A DNA stretch of 64,000 bases from Branchinecta lynchi (GCA_023053575.1 JAKZAP010000022.1:17608489-17672488); one strand, 5' to 3'; counted from the first letter of the stretch, positions 21,009 through 32,986 are shown. Numbers and translations: made by a program. The notes: generated from the sequence alone by a model not told the origin.

Positions 21009-23536
21009 TAGGGGTCGGCACCGTTTCTGTTTTTGGCTAAAACAGAAACGGTAAAAAACGGCAAATAAAAAACGGAACAGAAACAGAAACGGTGATAAAA
21101 AAACGGAAAACCGTTTCTGTTTTTCCGTTTTTTCCGGAAAAACAGAAACGGACCGTTTTAAAAAAAAACGGCCGTTTTAACAGGTATTTCTGTTTTTTTT
21201 TTGCTACTTCTTCGGGTTTATAAGATAATAGTAAGGCGACCATTCCGACAGGAGAAGGTTGTGAGAGAATGTCGAGTATAATTGTGTAAGGTGAAAAAAA
21301 AAGGACTCTTCACCTGTCTAGTAAACTAAGCCCTTTTTTATACCCATGGTCAAATGCTGCGGTATGCTGGCAGGGGTGAGTATGAAAGTCATACGTATGT
21401 GTACCCCTTTTTCCCGAGAAGGGTACCAGGACCCTTTAAACGCAAAATATTTCAAGGTCAAAAATTAAATACCAAATTGTTTTAGTTCCCAAAGTACTGT
21501 ATACTGATATCCCTATGCGGAAGAAGGGGTATAATTACGTGTGAGAACCATGGACACCCCTGTCAGCATGCCCAGCGTTTTGCATGGGCTTCACTCAAGT
21601 GCCATGTACCGATCACTTTTCGGTCGATCGGTCGGTCCACTGTTCCTGAGTTAGGGTACTTCCAGATGTGCTAGGACGATGAAACTTGGCAGGCATATCA
21701 TGGATCTGACCAAACTAACTTGGAAATATCGATGATCCGACCACCGTGGGGGGAGTGGCGTGAGGGGGCTATCCGAAATATTGACGTATGCATTTGTATA
21801 ACTTTGGAACAGGTGATCGGATCTTAATGAAACTTGATATTTCGAACGATCTCGTGTCTCAGACGTTCCATTTCAAGTCCGGTTCGGATACGATGAATGT
21901 GGGGGGGTTGGACCAGAAATCTTGTGACATGCTTAAAATTGAGCGATTACGATTAAACTTGGTGGGAAACAAGCACAAGACCTTGGTACATCATAGACAG
22001 AACTGGACCGGTTTTGGGCACTTTGGGGGAAGTTGGAGGGGGTTCCGGAATTCCGGTGATCCGGAGTTAAGGTACTCGTAGGTGGGCTAGGACGATGAAA
22101 CTTGGCAGGAATCAAAGACCCGACCAAATTAACTTGGAAATAGTCAGTTCCTCGATCCGAGCATCGTGGGGCAGTGCAGGGAGGAGGAATCTGGAATCTT
22201 GAGGTATATTTAACTTTCCAACGGGTGATCGGATCTTAATGAACCTTGATATTTGGATAGACCTTGTTTCTCGGATGTCCCATTTCAAGTACGGACCGGA
22301 TCCCATTAATGTGGGGGGGGGGGGGGGTGGACGGGAGTACTGGAAATCTTGTGTCACGCTTAGAGTGGAATGATCGGGAAGAAACTTGGTAGGAAGAACA
22401 AGCAGAAGAACTAGGTACACCCGAGACAGAACGGACTGGATTCGTGCACTGTGGGGGAGCTTGGATGGGTCTGGAATTCCGATTATCGCGAGTTAAGGTA
22501 CTTCCAGGTGTGCTAGAACGATGGAACTTGGCTGGAAGATTAGAGTCTCGATAAGATTGGCTCACAAATTGTCAATTTCCAGATCCGACCATCCCTTGAA
22601 GTATGTGAAGTGCGCACCTTAACAGCAAAGTGAAAAATTACTTTTGATAAACTTTACATTTCATGATCCCCCGAGGGTCCATGATCATTTGCGCCACAAC
22701 GGTTTTGCTTAAAAATTAATTCCTAGCACCCTGAAAGTGCACATCTTTACCGAAAAGTGAAAAAAAAAACACTTTTGAACATTGGAAAAGTTCGGCGGCT
22801 CTTTCTTATAGTTGTATAATTACAGCTTTGAAGAAAAGTCCCATCAGAAATGGGAGCTTGAAGGCTTCAAGCTTTCAGTACAAAACGATTCGTGCTTCCT
22901 ATTGGTTGGATTTCAAAAAATGCGTCTTAACCGACCAATGGGATGCGAGACTCCGTTTCGCAAAAGTGTTATTATACCAACAAGAAATAGCCAGGTTAAC
23001 GTTTCCAGCAAAAGTATTATTATACCAACAAGAAATAGCAAGATTAACGTTTTCAGCTATTAACCAGCTCAGAATGGTTATCAAAGGTCGATAATTTAGT
23101 CTGTAAGTCGAAAGTCCTACCGGTTAGTACCGGTATACCTCCTAATGTTAATTTTATTGTTATGCTTCCTCTAATGATGGTGTAAAAATATCCGTTTCGT
23201 CGGGTAGGGTGCAATCTCTCTATTCTGACTCAAAAAATCTTTCCTTCCGAAAAGCGGAAAATATCGGTAGATGGCATAATCCGCCGGGAGAATAAAACCC
23301 GCTCGATTATGGCAGGACGCCACCGTACAAGTCGTAACAAAAAACGGAAATTTGGAAAAAACAGGTAAAATAAAAACAGAAACGGAAAAAACGGTCAAAT
23401 AAAAAACGAAACAGAAACAGAAACGGCATTAAAAAAACGGCTACCTGTTTTCTGTTTTTCCGTTATTTAAAAAAAAAACAGAACAGAAAACGGTAGTAAA
23501 AAAACAGAAACAGAACAGAAACGGTGCCGACCCCTA
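21009..23536. mobile_element. hAT-type element, 2.5 kb, copy 1
   Basis: Termini TAGGGGTCGGCACCG and CGGTGCCGACCCCTA. The 8-bp TSD TTGTGAAG is perfect (21001-21008 and 23537-23544). The empty site CTTCACAA is present once in the inverted duplicate at 32657-32664. Subterminal regions are made of degenerate AAACAGAAACGG blocks. The core (about 21590-22600) is family-A-like sequence. No transposase frame, so non-autonomous. Confidence 0.92.
22955..23052 (+). repeat. Short tandem duplication inside the hAT element
   Basis: GCAAAAGTGTTATTATACC..AACAAGAAATAGC repeats after about 45 bp. The hAT copy at 43.7-46.2 kb has a single unit at 45.65 kb, so this is copy-specific. Confidence 0.6.
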
Positions 23537-23852
23537 TTGTGAAGCTTGACTAGCTTGCTTCATAAAATGTACCTGAATATGCAAGCTTATAAAAAATAAC
23601 ATAGGTACAAAAATCATTCAAAAACAAATAATCTATTCAAATTTGAATTATATAAGCTGATTTATCCTTAAAATAAAGACCTACTAAGTATTATAAGAAA
23701 CGTCACTTTTATCTTTGTCCAAGCTCGTAAACTGAGCATGTACTGGCCTTCAAAATTACGTTTTGAAATATCACAGAGAGGAAAATGTTGAAAAAGCTGC
23801 TGATCTAGGGGGTAAGCATTGTTCCTAGGTTGTTACAGAGTGGGATTGGGGT

Positions 23853-25112
23853 AGTTTGGGAACCCAAAACATTAGTGACAGGATACCTATAATTTAAAGT
23901 TTGTCTGTCCGTCTGTATGGACAAAGAAAATCGGACAAATCAAATTGTGTTGCGAGAGCAACACTCTGGTTGTGTCTTTTTTGTTTTGTTTTTTTGGGGT
24001 CCCAAAACGTAAGTGGAGGGATACCTATGACATCGCAAAAGTTGTCCGTCCGTCCGTATGTAAGCACGATAACTCTCGAAGGGAATGAGATATTTTGATG
24101 AAACTTGGTGTGAGGATTCGTTGGGTCGTCGGACCAGTCGAGTTTGTAGATGGGCTTTGTAGCCCTACATTTAAGGGTGGGGGAGGGGGTTCAAATTAAG
24201 GGGCAAACAAAATATTTTTAAACAGCTAATGTGATAGTCGATTATGGAGTAAGAAGACATGCTGAACACGGTGGTGAAAACCATTTTGTCATCGGACAAG
24301 TAGTTCGCCCGGAATCCGGCCAAAACCGGAAAGTTTGTTAAAAGTAAAAGTTTTATTTGAAGTTGATTAGATGTTCGATTTAGGGCTAGGAAGACATGCT
24401 GAAGACGATGGTCAAAACCATTTTCTCGACGGACAAGTAGTTCACCCGGAATCCGGCCCAAACCGGAAAGTTTGTTAAAATTAAAAGTTTTATTTGGAGT
24501 TGATTAGGTGTTCGATTTAAGGCCAGAAGACATGCTGAACACTAACGTGAAAATATTTTTCTGCCCAGACATGTAGTTCGCCCGGAATCCGGCCAAAACC
24601 GGAAAATCGTTAGAAGTTAAAGTTTTATTTATAGTTGATTAGACAAGCGATTTAGGGGTAAGAAGAGATGCCAAATTCGTGTGTGACAATCATATTTTAC
24701 CCGGACATATAGTTCGACCGGAATCCGGCTGGAGTCGGAAAATTTGTTATAAGTTAAATTTTTATTTGAAGTTGATTAGATGTTCACTATTAGGGAAAGA
24801 AGATACCCTGAGTTCGTTTTTGAGCTTTTTTTTTTCGCCGGACAAGTAGTTCTGGAGTTCGGCCGAAAACCGGGAAATTGGCAGAAGTGGCAGGAAGTTT
24901 TCGTCAAAACAGATACAGAGGGGTAAACACACATGTTGAATCCATATCTGAACTTGGTTTTCTCAGATGATTAGCTATTTGGCCTTAATCTGTTTTTGAA
25001 TTTTAATTGTAAAAATGTTCAAGGAGGCTGGCGATGACTGGATCTGGCTAAGACAAGGCCCAGTTGTCTGGATCAGATACTGAATTTTTGGGATCCCATC
25101 GAAACCTTTGGT
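23853..25112 (+). mobile_element. Repeat family B, copy 1 plus a partial 5' end
   Basis: A diverged 5' end (TTTGGGAACCCAAAAC, 23853-23925) is followed by a full element from about 23990 (TTTTTGGGGTCCCAAAACG) to 25112 (GGTCTTG). The 5' region has a GTCCGTCCGTC tract and GATGAAACTTGG (24097-24108). The middle has about 137-bp repeats containing GGAATCCGGCCAAAACCGG. A second GGGATCCC lies 28 bp before the 3' end. No TIR, TSD or protein. Confidence 0.7.
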
Positions 25113-25356
25113 CTTGTTTTCCTAGTCGCTCAATTTCGTCTTATTACAAGAAGACGTCACGGGTCTAACGTATGCGGTTTTTACGGAAAGTGTGGACCTT
25201 AGGCCGGATTGATGAATATGACTTTACATTTTGGAAAGCTCCGTAGAACTCTTGACCGGGCCAAAAAGGATGGTTTTTGCTTGTAACTGAGCCAGAGCCT
25301 ACAATGGATGAAGTGAAGTGGAGTTGTTTAGCCTATGTCAGAGAGGAATGTCTGAA
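25113..25356. other. Intergenic, nothing recognised
   Basis: No supported feature. Confidence 0.3.
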
Positions 25357-25592
25357 GTATGACTAATTAAGTTTATACTATTTCGTGCCTAGATCTCCAA
25401 CAACACCTTCAATTGGTATAAATACTAACGGGAACGAAAGAAACATGACAGATTACATCCCAAAGTGTTATCTGTTGAAACCGCGTATCCTTCTGTTGTC
25501 GTTATGTAACTTCTGACAGTGTAGTATTTTTACCTATTGAAGGTGTTGTTGGAGACCTAGGCACGAAATAGTCGAAACTTAATTGGTCATAC
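25357..25592. repeat. Fold-back repeat with 70-bp arms
   Basis: Left arm 25357-25426 and right arm 25523-25592 are inverted copies with a few mismatches (for example CTATTTCGTGCCTAG and CTAGGCACGAAATAG). The loop is about 96 bp. No TSD is obvious. Probably a MITE. Confidence 0.7.
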
Positions 25593-25879
25593 CACTTTAT
25601 TTCTAAGTGAAAAGGTGTTCAGTAGGTGTAATTCTTGAAAGTGTTATGCGCAATCTGTTATGAAACTTCTGACAGTGTGGTATGTAAACAGACGGACAGT
25701 CTAAAAAAAGGTAGTATAATATCATGTACGATAACTTCAATGACATCGACAACACCTCGCTCCGCTTATTGGGTCCGCTACAAAGATTCCATACCAGTGA
25801 ACCTGAAGAGGCCAGCAGAAAAGAAATTCCATCTCTGAAGAATAAAGAGGCGCTGTCATTCAAAACAGTGATTTAAATA

Positions 25880-26375
25880 GATCACAAAAAATTGGTATTT
25901 CTACCACATACACAATGCTAACCATCCCCTACCATCATTATGAATGTTTAAAACCATTAAAGACACCGTAAAACAATGAGCAAATTAAAAAAAACCGACC
26001 AAATTTCCTAGGTTTGAAATAACTCTGTCTGGACTAAATCTCAGCCGATTATTTCGGACAGCTGTTATGGCACGTAGGGAGCCAATGGTCAAAATAATAA
26101 TTTCCATCTAATGCTCCAACTGTTTATTACAAATACAAATAAATTAAAAAACCAAGACCAGTGTGGTACCTATGAAGACATACAAAAATAATCAATTAGG
26201 TCTTCTAATTCTTTGCTAATCAATCCTGGAAAATCTCGTCATCTAGAAAAGAAGACTTTCGGCGTGGGTTTTTTCTCAAGCCAAAACAGCAACCCGGGAA
26301 TCGCGTTCAATTCAAAATAAACCTGTGGCATGCGATAACTAAGAAAAGGTAAACGGAATGTTTGGATTGGGACTT
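25880..26375 (+). repeat. Direct repeat H, copy 2
   Basis: Collinear with 13850-14307 (GGTATTTCTACCACATACAC onward), with scattered differences. Function unknown. Confidence 0.7.
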
Positions 26376-26908
26376 TAAATAGATCACAATAACTGAACTG
26401 TGCTAATGGGTTTGAACATAAAGGTCTGAAGAGTTTCATACTGCCAGGAGGCAGAAGGACTGTATGACGAATCAGCTTTCAGAACTCATATGAGACACAA
26501 TCCCCAGTTTATCCGTCGCTAGTCGGTTTGAGCCTCCGTGGCGTGACACAAAAGTCATAGCCAAAAAGGGGGCTTTGAGTGACGTGACATATTTGCCACA
26601 CGGTTGGTTGCTTTCAAACGAAAAAAGGCTAGATGTTTTTCGTCTTCAGATTCGTGATCTACGGGTCTTGTTTACCCGGAAAAACATTTTTTGTGTTGAA
26701 GTCGCAAACAAACTTTGTCCTCGGCGGGAAAGGGTTATATATCTTGCAATTCGTGAAAATTTTCGCCTGTGGTGCTGTTTTCTGCCTACTGTATGTAATC
26801 GATATAATACCGGGCATTGACCAGTCGTATGTTTTGAGGTTGTCAGCCCCCTCTCCCCCTCCAATGCAGAAGCACTTCGAACCGCCCCTCCCCGTACACT
26901 CATATGTA
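26376..26908. repeat. Old family F-like sequence
   Basis: GAAAATTTTCGCCTGTGGTGC at 26754-26774 matches the TTTCGCCTGCGGCGC blocks inside element F (27.6-27.98 kb), so part of this stretch is probably an older F-related fragment. Termini not found. Confidence 0.35.
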
Positions 26909-26916
26909 GTGGTGGG

Positions 26917-28245
26917 CAGGGGCGTCGCAAGGGGGGGGGGGGTGCAGCACCCCCCCCACCTTTTTGAGATTCGGTAAAAATTTGGGCCGGAGGCCCAAAA
27001 TTTTACAAAAATTGTTCGGTATTTTTTCGATTTACGGGGATTCGGTAGGTATACAGAATCCTAAATAGGCTATCTGTACAAATCTCTTCGGTATAACGAA
27101 TTTGGTGAGAGAATTTGCTGAAATCATTTGGTAATTTTTCGATGCCGGAACTATTCGGTATATTTATGGAGCTTACGTAGTTACACAGACTCCCGTATAA
27201 GCTATTGGTCCAAAATTATTCGGTATCATGATTGGGATTCGGTAATTTATTAGGTATTTCCAGGATTAGGAAGTTAACCACGAATCCTGACTTTGTTCCA
27301 GTTTCGACGAAAGTATACCGAATATGAATATTGTTCGGTAGTCTTTCGATACCAAAATAATTCGGTATAATAACCGGGACACGGTGGTTATACAGAATCC
27401 CGAACACACTATCGGTCTAAACTTATTCGGTATAATAACTGGGATTCGGTAACTTATTCGTTGTAATTGCCAGGATTCGGAGGTTACCCCGAACTAGAAA
27501 CTCAGTGAAGCACATGTCGCAGACAAAAGGGATGATCTGTGATATCATCGATAGTCCTTACTTTTCTTTTGGATCCCAAAAACAATATCTAATCATAAAT
27601 ATTTCGAAAATTCCGCCTGCAGCACTTCTCCTATTTAGTGGAAGGGCGCGTCATTTGAAGGGGTTTTTAAACCAGTTTCAGGATTGAGATTTCGAAACAT
27701 TAAAAGCTAGAATTTGGATGGAAATTAAAGTTGGCAGGAAAAAGCAAAAAAAATTACGCCTGCGGCGCTCACTTTATCTTATCATAGGTAGTATATTGAC
27801 TAGACTACAATTGCTGCTGTTGCCGGAAAGTCGCTCCAACAGTTTTCTGGAACTTCTTAGAGTCTCCGTATTTCATCAACGGTAAATGATAGAATTTGTA
27901 AGAGAAGCAGTTAAATTTTCGCCTACAAAAACAAACAAAAAACGGATTTCGAAAATTTTCGCCTGCGGCGCTCGATTCAATTTTCTATTGGCTATAATAG
28001 CTAGTATCTGTTACTGCAATCATGCCCGGCAAGATATTCTCCATGTGGGCTTCGCCAAAATGCCGCCTAATAGTTGGCTGATCGTCGTTCATGCTGCCTT
28101 TTATTCTTATTCTCCCTACGTAATCGTTTCTGTTCCATAATTTAAAGCTCGAATTCTTAGTTCTAGGATTCGGTAAATTTTTTGAAAGATTCGGTAAAAT
28201 TTTGGCTCTGCACCCCCCACCGAAAATGCACTTGCGACGCCCCTG
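26917..28245. mobile_element. hAT-type element family F
   Basis: Ends CAGGGGCGTCGCAAG and CTTGCGACGCCCCTG are perfect inverted repeats. The TSD GTGGTGGG is perfect (26909-26916 and 28246-28253). G/C runs lie next to both ends. The interior is dominated by an irregular ATTCGGTA motif and CGCCTGCGGCGCTC blocks. No transposase. Confidence 0.88.
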
Positions 28246-28442
28246 GTGGTGGGTGTAGGGTGTTTCAGATTGAGGGATGAAGGATAAGGGACGAAAAAAA
28301 TAGTTTTGCAGTCACCTTAAGCTAAAAAAAAACATGCTGATTCCAGAGGTGAACTTTATTTTCCAACCGGACATGTATTTCGATCGGAATCCGGCAAAAA
28401 CCGGAAATATGGTGGTAGTAAAAGTTTAATCAGAAGTCAATA

Positions 28443-30351
28443 GTTGCGTTTTTGCAGATACCATGGTATCTGTCACCACGGTAACTGGATCTGCAATTAG
28501 TGGTTTGCAGTTATCGTGGTATCTGATATACAGTTGCTCTGCACAAACGACAATTGCCGAAATTGCGCTTGCGCGAAAGAACAAGACCAAAGGTTTCGAT
28601 GGGATCCCAAAAATTCAATATCTGATCCAGACAACTGGGTCTTGTCTTAGCCAGATCCAGTCTTCGCCAGACTCACGCCAGACTCCTTGAACATTTTTAC
28701 AATTAAAATTCAGAAACAGATTAAGGCCAAATAGCTAATCACCTGAGAAAACCAAGTTCAGATTTGGATTCAGCATGTGTGTTTACCCCTATAAGTCATA
28801 TCTGTTTTGACGAAAACTTCCTGCCACTTCTGCCAATTTCCCGGTTCTGGCCGAACTCCAGAACTACTTGTCCGGCGAAAAAAGAAAGCTCAAATACGAA
28901 ATCAGGGTATCTTCTTTCCCCAGTAATGAACATGTAATCAGCTTCAAATAGAAATTTAGCTTATAACAAATTTTCCGATTCCAGCCGGATTCCGGTCGAA
29001 CTATATGTCCGGGTAAAATACGATTGTCACACAGGGACTCAGCATCTCTTCTTACCCCTAAATCGCTTATCTAACCAACTAGAAATAAAACTTTGACTTC
29101 CAACAGTTTTCCGGTTTTGGCCGGATTCCGGACGAACTACATGTCCGGGTAGAAACTTGTTTTCACATAAGTGTTCAGCATGTCTTCTTGCCCTAAATCG
29201 AACATCTAATCAACTCCAAATAAAACTTTTAATTTTGATAAACTTTCCGGTTTGGGCCGGATTCCGGTCGAAATACTTGTCCGTCGAGAAGATAGTTTTC
29301 ACCATCGTCTTCAGCATGTCTCCCTACCTCTAAATCGAACATTTAATCAACTTCAAATAAAACTTTTACTTTCAACAAACTTTCCGGTTTGGGCCGGATT
29401 CCGGGCGAAATACTTGTCTATCGAGAAAATAGTTTTCACCTTCGTCTTCAGCATGTCTTCCTACCCCTAAATCGAACATCTAATCAATTTCAAATAAAAC
29501 TTTTACTTTCAACAAACTTTCCGGTTTGGGCCGGATTCCGGGCGAAATACTTGTCCGTCGAGAAAATAATTTCCACCATCGTCTTCATCATGTTTTCCTA
29601 CTCCTAAATCGAACATCTAATCAACTTCAAATAAAACTTTTACTTTCAACAAACTTTCCGGTTTTGGCCGGATTCCGGGCGAACCACTTGTCCGATGACA
29701 AAATGGTTTTCGCCATCGTGTTCAGCATGTCTTCTTACCTCATAATCGACTATCACATTAGCTGTTTCAAAATATTTTGTTTGTCCCTTAATTTGAATCC
29801 CCTCCCCCACCCCTAAATGTAGAGCTACAAAGCCCATCTACGAACTTGACTGGTCCGACGACCCAACGAACCCTCACACCAAGTTTCATCAAAATATCTC
29901 ATTCCCTTCGAGAGTTATCGTGCTTACAGACGGACAGACGGACAACTTTTGCGATGTCATAGGTATCCCTCCACTTACGTTTTGGGATCCCAAAAACAGA
30001 TATTCAGTCACATCACTAAGTGCCAAACTTCTTTCCCACCAAATTGACGAAAATTTATGAAAGTAAGACGACTTTTTCAGATACCACGATCAGTTTCAAA
30101 AACGACAATTGCGAAGTAAAACAGATATTCACTCACACCACTAAGTGCCAAACTTCTTTCCCACCAATTTGACAAAAATTGATGACAGTGAGATGAGTTT
30201 TTCAGATACCACGGTCGGACCGTGTTATCTGGATATCTGTTACCACGATAACTGCAAAAACGCCTTTTGACCGGGGTACCAGATACCACGATAACTGCAA
30301 AACGACTTTAAACCGTGGTATCAGATACCATGGTAACTGCAAAAACGCAAC
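28443..30351. mobile_element. TA-flanked element G carrying a reverse B element
   Basis: Ends GTTGCGTTTTTGCAGATACC and GTAACTGCAAAAACGCAAC are inverted repeats, flanked by TA at 28441-28442 and 30352-30353, as in Tc1/mariner-type insertions. About 490 bp of its own sequence is rich in GATACCACGGTA-type words. The remaining 1.4 kb is a B copy. It includes a 125-bp tandem duplication (29996-30120 and 30121-30245). No transposase. Confidence 0.6.
28580..29997 (-). mobile_element. Repeat family B, copy 2 (full length, reverse)
   Basis: The minus-strand 5' end GTTTTTGGGATCCCAAAACG is at 29978-29997 and the 3' end at 28580. Three successive 137-bp units are clear at 29252-29662 (equivalent positions 29252, 29389, 29526), each with a GGATTCCGG(G/T)CGAAATAC-type word. 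Frames crossing the units repeat the same peptide and are a by-product of the tandem array. Confidence 0.75.
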
Positions 30352-30430
30352 TAATATAGAAGTAAGAATCTATCTTTGAACTTTAGATTAACCGGAATCC
30401 GGACAAAACCGGAACTTGGTAGAAGGTCCG

Positions 30431-30804
30431 TCGGAGCATCTATAGTGATCTACTCTTAAGCGTGTCCGTTTTACGTTGTTTCTCTCTACATGGTAGCTCT
30501 CGCTACTGCCAACTGATGGAATGACGGCTGACGGCACGGAGTCGATTTATTGAAATTTCTGTGAATTATCCCAGCCCCTTCAGCAATGCCTACAAAAGAA
30601 CGGGCATAACTTGTGACCGGTGTCAACATATGCCGGACTTTATGGCGTAGATCAGTTAGCCACGTACAAACGTTTATTGAAGCTTTCGAAATACAGTGGC
30701 CTACATTCGACTCGTAAATAATCAACTCTTTCAAAGGTTTGTCCTTACTTTATCCGAACTACGTCAATCAGCCCGAAATATTTATCTTGACGGGGTCTTC
30801 CAGG
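30431..30804. other. Intergenic, nothing recognised
   Basis: No supported feature. Confidence 0.3.
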
Positions 30805-31128
30805 TTGAGGTGTTACTAATCAAAATGTTTGGGGGGAGGGCAAAGTATTTACCCACTGGCTGGTCTTTTTACCAACTGTTATTGTAAATAAAAACGACTG
30901 TTATTGACAAAAACGAGTGTGTTGACGAAAATTCGACTGATTTCAAGAAAAACTACTATTTTCAGAAACAAATGACTATTTTTACGGGAAATCGACTGTT
31001 TCCAAGAAAACAAGACTAAAGGTTTCTATGGTATCCCAAAAACGCAATATTTAATCCAGACAATTGTGTCTTGTCTTAGCCAGGTCCAGCAGTCTTTGCC
31101 AGACTCATGGAACATTTTTAATATCAAA
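30805..31128. mobile_element. Family C MITE truncated by a B 3' end
   Basis: A family C left part (GTGTTACTAATCAAAATGTTTGGGGGG) runs to about 31011. It joins the reverse 3' end of B at AAGACTAAAGGTTTC. B continues to about 31128. Only 117 bp of B is present. Confidence 0.55.
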
Positions 31129-31129
31129 C

Positions 31130-31220
31130 TTTAAACTGCAGCGCCCAGTATCGCCTGCAACGCTTTAAACTGCAGCGCCCAGTATCGCCTGCAACGCTTT
31201 AAACTGCAGCGCCCAGTATC
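31130..31220 (+). repeat. 34-bp tandem repeat, about 2.7 copies
   Basis: Unit TTTAAACTGCAGCGCCCAGT plus ATCGCCTGCAACGC, with starts at 31130, 31164 and 31198; units are identical apart from the truncated third. Confidence 0.9.
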
Positions 31221-31638
31221 TCTCGGAGACCAAACGCGTGGGTCTTTCACACAGTAATGACTGGCCAGCAAAAATAAAACAGATGGACTGAAGCAAAAGC
31301 AGGGTATGGAGGAAAAACGAAACATATGGCATTGCTCATTTAGGATAGGCAAAACCCTCCTGCTAAGGAATTTCGCCTCCATCCTATCAAGAACACATAA
31401 TCCGATAGAACCTCCGTTTCCCTGTCTCTGTAATACGATCACGCGGAGTCGAATATTTCACCATACCCTGCCCGATCCAAACAAGCGGAGGTTAGGAGCT
31501 ACGAACGTTTCTTTACCTCTACAAAAAGCTATATCGCTGTGAAGCTGCGTCGAAGAAACTTTAAAGTAAAAGCCGATTGGTTCTCTGGATGCGCTCCAGA
31601 GCGGGTAAGCGCGTCTCCTGCACTTCTTCCGATGCTGT
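31221..31638. other. Intergenic, nothing recognised
   Basis: Overlapping short frames without motifs. Confidence 0.3.
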
Positions 31639-31949
31639 GAGTAGGGGCTTCACGACTGGGGCTAATGTTGTAGGTCAGTCGGTAAAAAGATAACTGAGTT
31701 GGCGCGAAGCGCCACAATTTTGCGTCAAAAAAGTTATTTTTCATAAAAAAGTTGTTTTCTCTGAAAACCAGCCGATTTTTCGTTAAAACAGTAGGTTTTC
31801 CGAAAATCAGTCAATTTTTTTCTTAAACTTTTTTTTTTTCTTGAAAACAGTCGTTTTTTCTGCAAAAACAGCCAGCAAAAATTACAAGTCAGTCGATAAA
31901 TGCCTTGCCCCCCCCCCCCCCAAACATTTTGGCTAGTAACGCCTCTGGT
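31639..31949. mobile_element. hAT-type MITE family C, older copy
   Basis: Ends TAGGGGCTTCACGACT and CTAGTAACGCCTCTG. It has the GGCGCGAAGCGCC palindrome and a C run. The flanking octamers GCTGTGAG and GTGATGAG agree at only 5 of 8 positions, so the TSD has decayed. Confidence 0.65.
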
Positions 31950-32364
31950 GATGAGGAACGGCGAGACGGAAGTAGACGCGTATAAACTCAAAGCTAGAGC
32001 TTAGTACTTCCTCTACCTGAGCTCAGTTTTGTCGGGGTGTCCATATGTCACTCCATGGGACCAAAGACGGAGGTTCTATCGGATGATTTGTTCTTGATCC
32101 CATGAGACACTGAAGATGTTATGTTAATCTCACACACGCGAGATAGGTCTAACGTTGTTTTTGCATTCTTGCAAATTCTTGACTAACGGTTCTAAAGGGG
32201 CCGTATTTAAGCGCGGTCACTTCTAACCTATGATCAGGTTTTGCTTTACACAAATCCACCCTCGACCTTGGCTTTCTATCCAAAGACGGGGTCGAAAGCA
32301 TCAAATCCGAAAACTGAATGCGGCCACAGCGGCCGCGATAGTGGTTGTTCGTTAAAGTTCAATG
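31950..32364. other. Intergenic, nothing recognised
   Basis: No supported feature. Confidence 0.3.
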
Positions 32365-32986
32365 GGCAAATCAAACTACCCCAATCCCACTCTGTAACAA
32401 CCTAGGAACAATGCTTACCCCCTAGATCAGCAGCTTTTTCAACAGTTTCCTCTCTGTGATGCTCAATTTACTAGCTTGGACAAAGATAAAAGTGATGTTT
32501 CTTGTAATACTTAGTAGATCTTTATTTTATGCATAAATCAGCTTGTACAATTCAGATTTGAATAGGTTATTTGTTTCTGAATGAGTTTTGTAGCTATGTT
32601 ATTTTTTATAAGCTTATGGCATATTCTGGTATATTTTATAAAGCAAGCTAATCAAGCTTCACAACACTATTCCACAAACACACAATTTTGATAGGCACTT
32701 TAAGCCATGGAAATTCTGACGAAAGACTAGAACAATTAGGTAAACTGCATCTGCGGCTTGACTTCGGTGGCATCTCAAATATATCCTTTTCTATCAAGCA
32801 CTGCTGGGAGATTTTGGATTTCCTGCCACGATATCCTAGCTCCTATGATTTAGATCGCCGAAATGCTAGAGAGGTAAAGACAAGGAATAACAAGAAAACG
32901 GCCGATTTTCGAAGCGCCTTCTAAAGGAAGTCGGAAATGTTTATTTGTGAAGCATTTAAAACAAGTAAAGCACTAGAAGTGTCCAC
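32365..32986 (+). repeat. Inverted duplication, right copy (empty hAT site)
   Basis: Inverted partner of 20684-23860 without the hAT element; CTTCACAA at 32657-32664 occurs once. The frame at 32688-32924 is open through YPSSYDLDRRNARE followed by GTAAAG, a possible splice donor. The other copy has a stop at the matching place, so coding status is doubtful. Confidence 0.8.

Larger units (their letters stand above)
20684..23860 (-). repeat. Inverted duplication, left copy (contains hAT insertion)
   Basis: 20684-21008 and 23537-23860, read on minus, match 32365-32986 on plus. Shared words include TGCCACGATATC and GATCAGCAGCTTTTTCAAC. The copy is split by the 2.5-kb hAT element. The breakpoint near 20684 lies about 80 bp from the astacin exon. 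A conserved stretch around 20770-20900 could be an exon (YPSS and DRRNARE are readable in the 32.8-kb copy) but this copy has a stop there. Confidence 0.8.
28330..30430 (-). repeat. Family B-like unit split by element G
   Basis: 28330-28440 (GGAATCCGGCAAAAACCGG) and 30354-30430 (GGAATCCGGACAAAACCGG) look like one or two units of the family-B internal repeat, separated by element G. Confidence 0.45.

Noticed and set aside
21040..21245. Coding frame on the minus strand in AAACAGAAACGG repeats (Phe/Ser/Val rich)
   Set aside because: Low-complexity translation of hAT subterminal repeats, seen again at 43.7 kb with indels.
29200..29700. CRISPR-like regular repeats
   Set aside because: Units are contiguous 137-bp tandem repeats without spacers, in animal-type DNA.
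29252..29816. Series of overlapping plus-strand frames repeating MGRIPGE..
   Set aside because: They are translations of the 137-bp tandem repeat in element B, not a protein repeat family.
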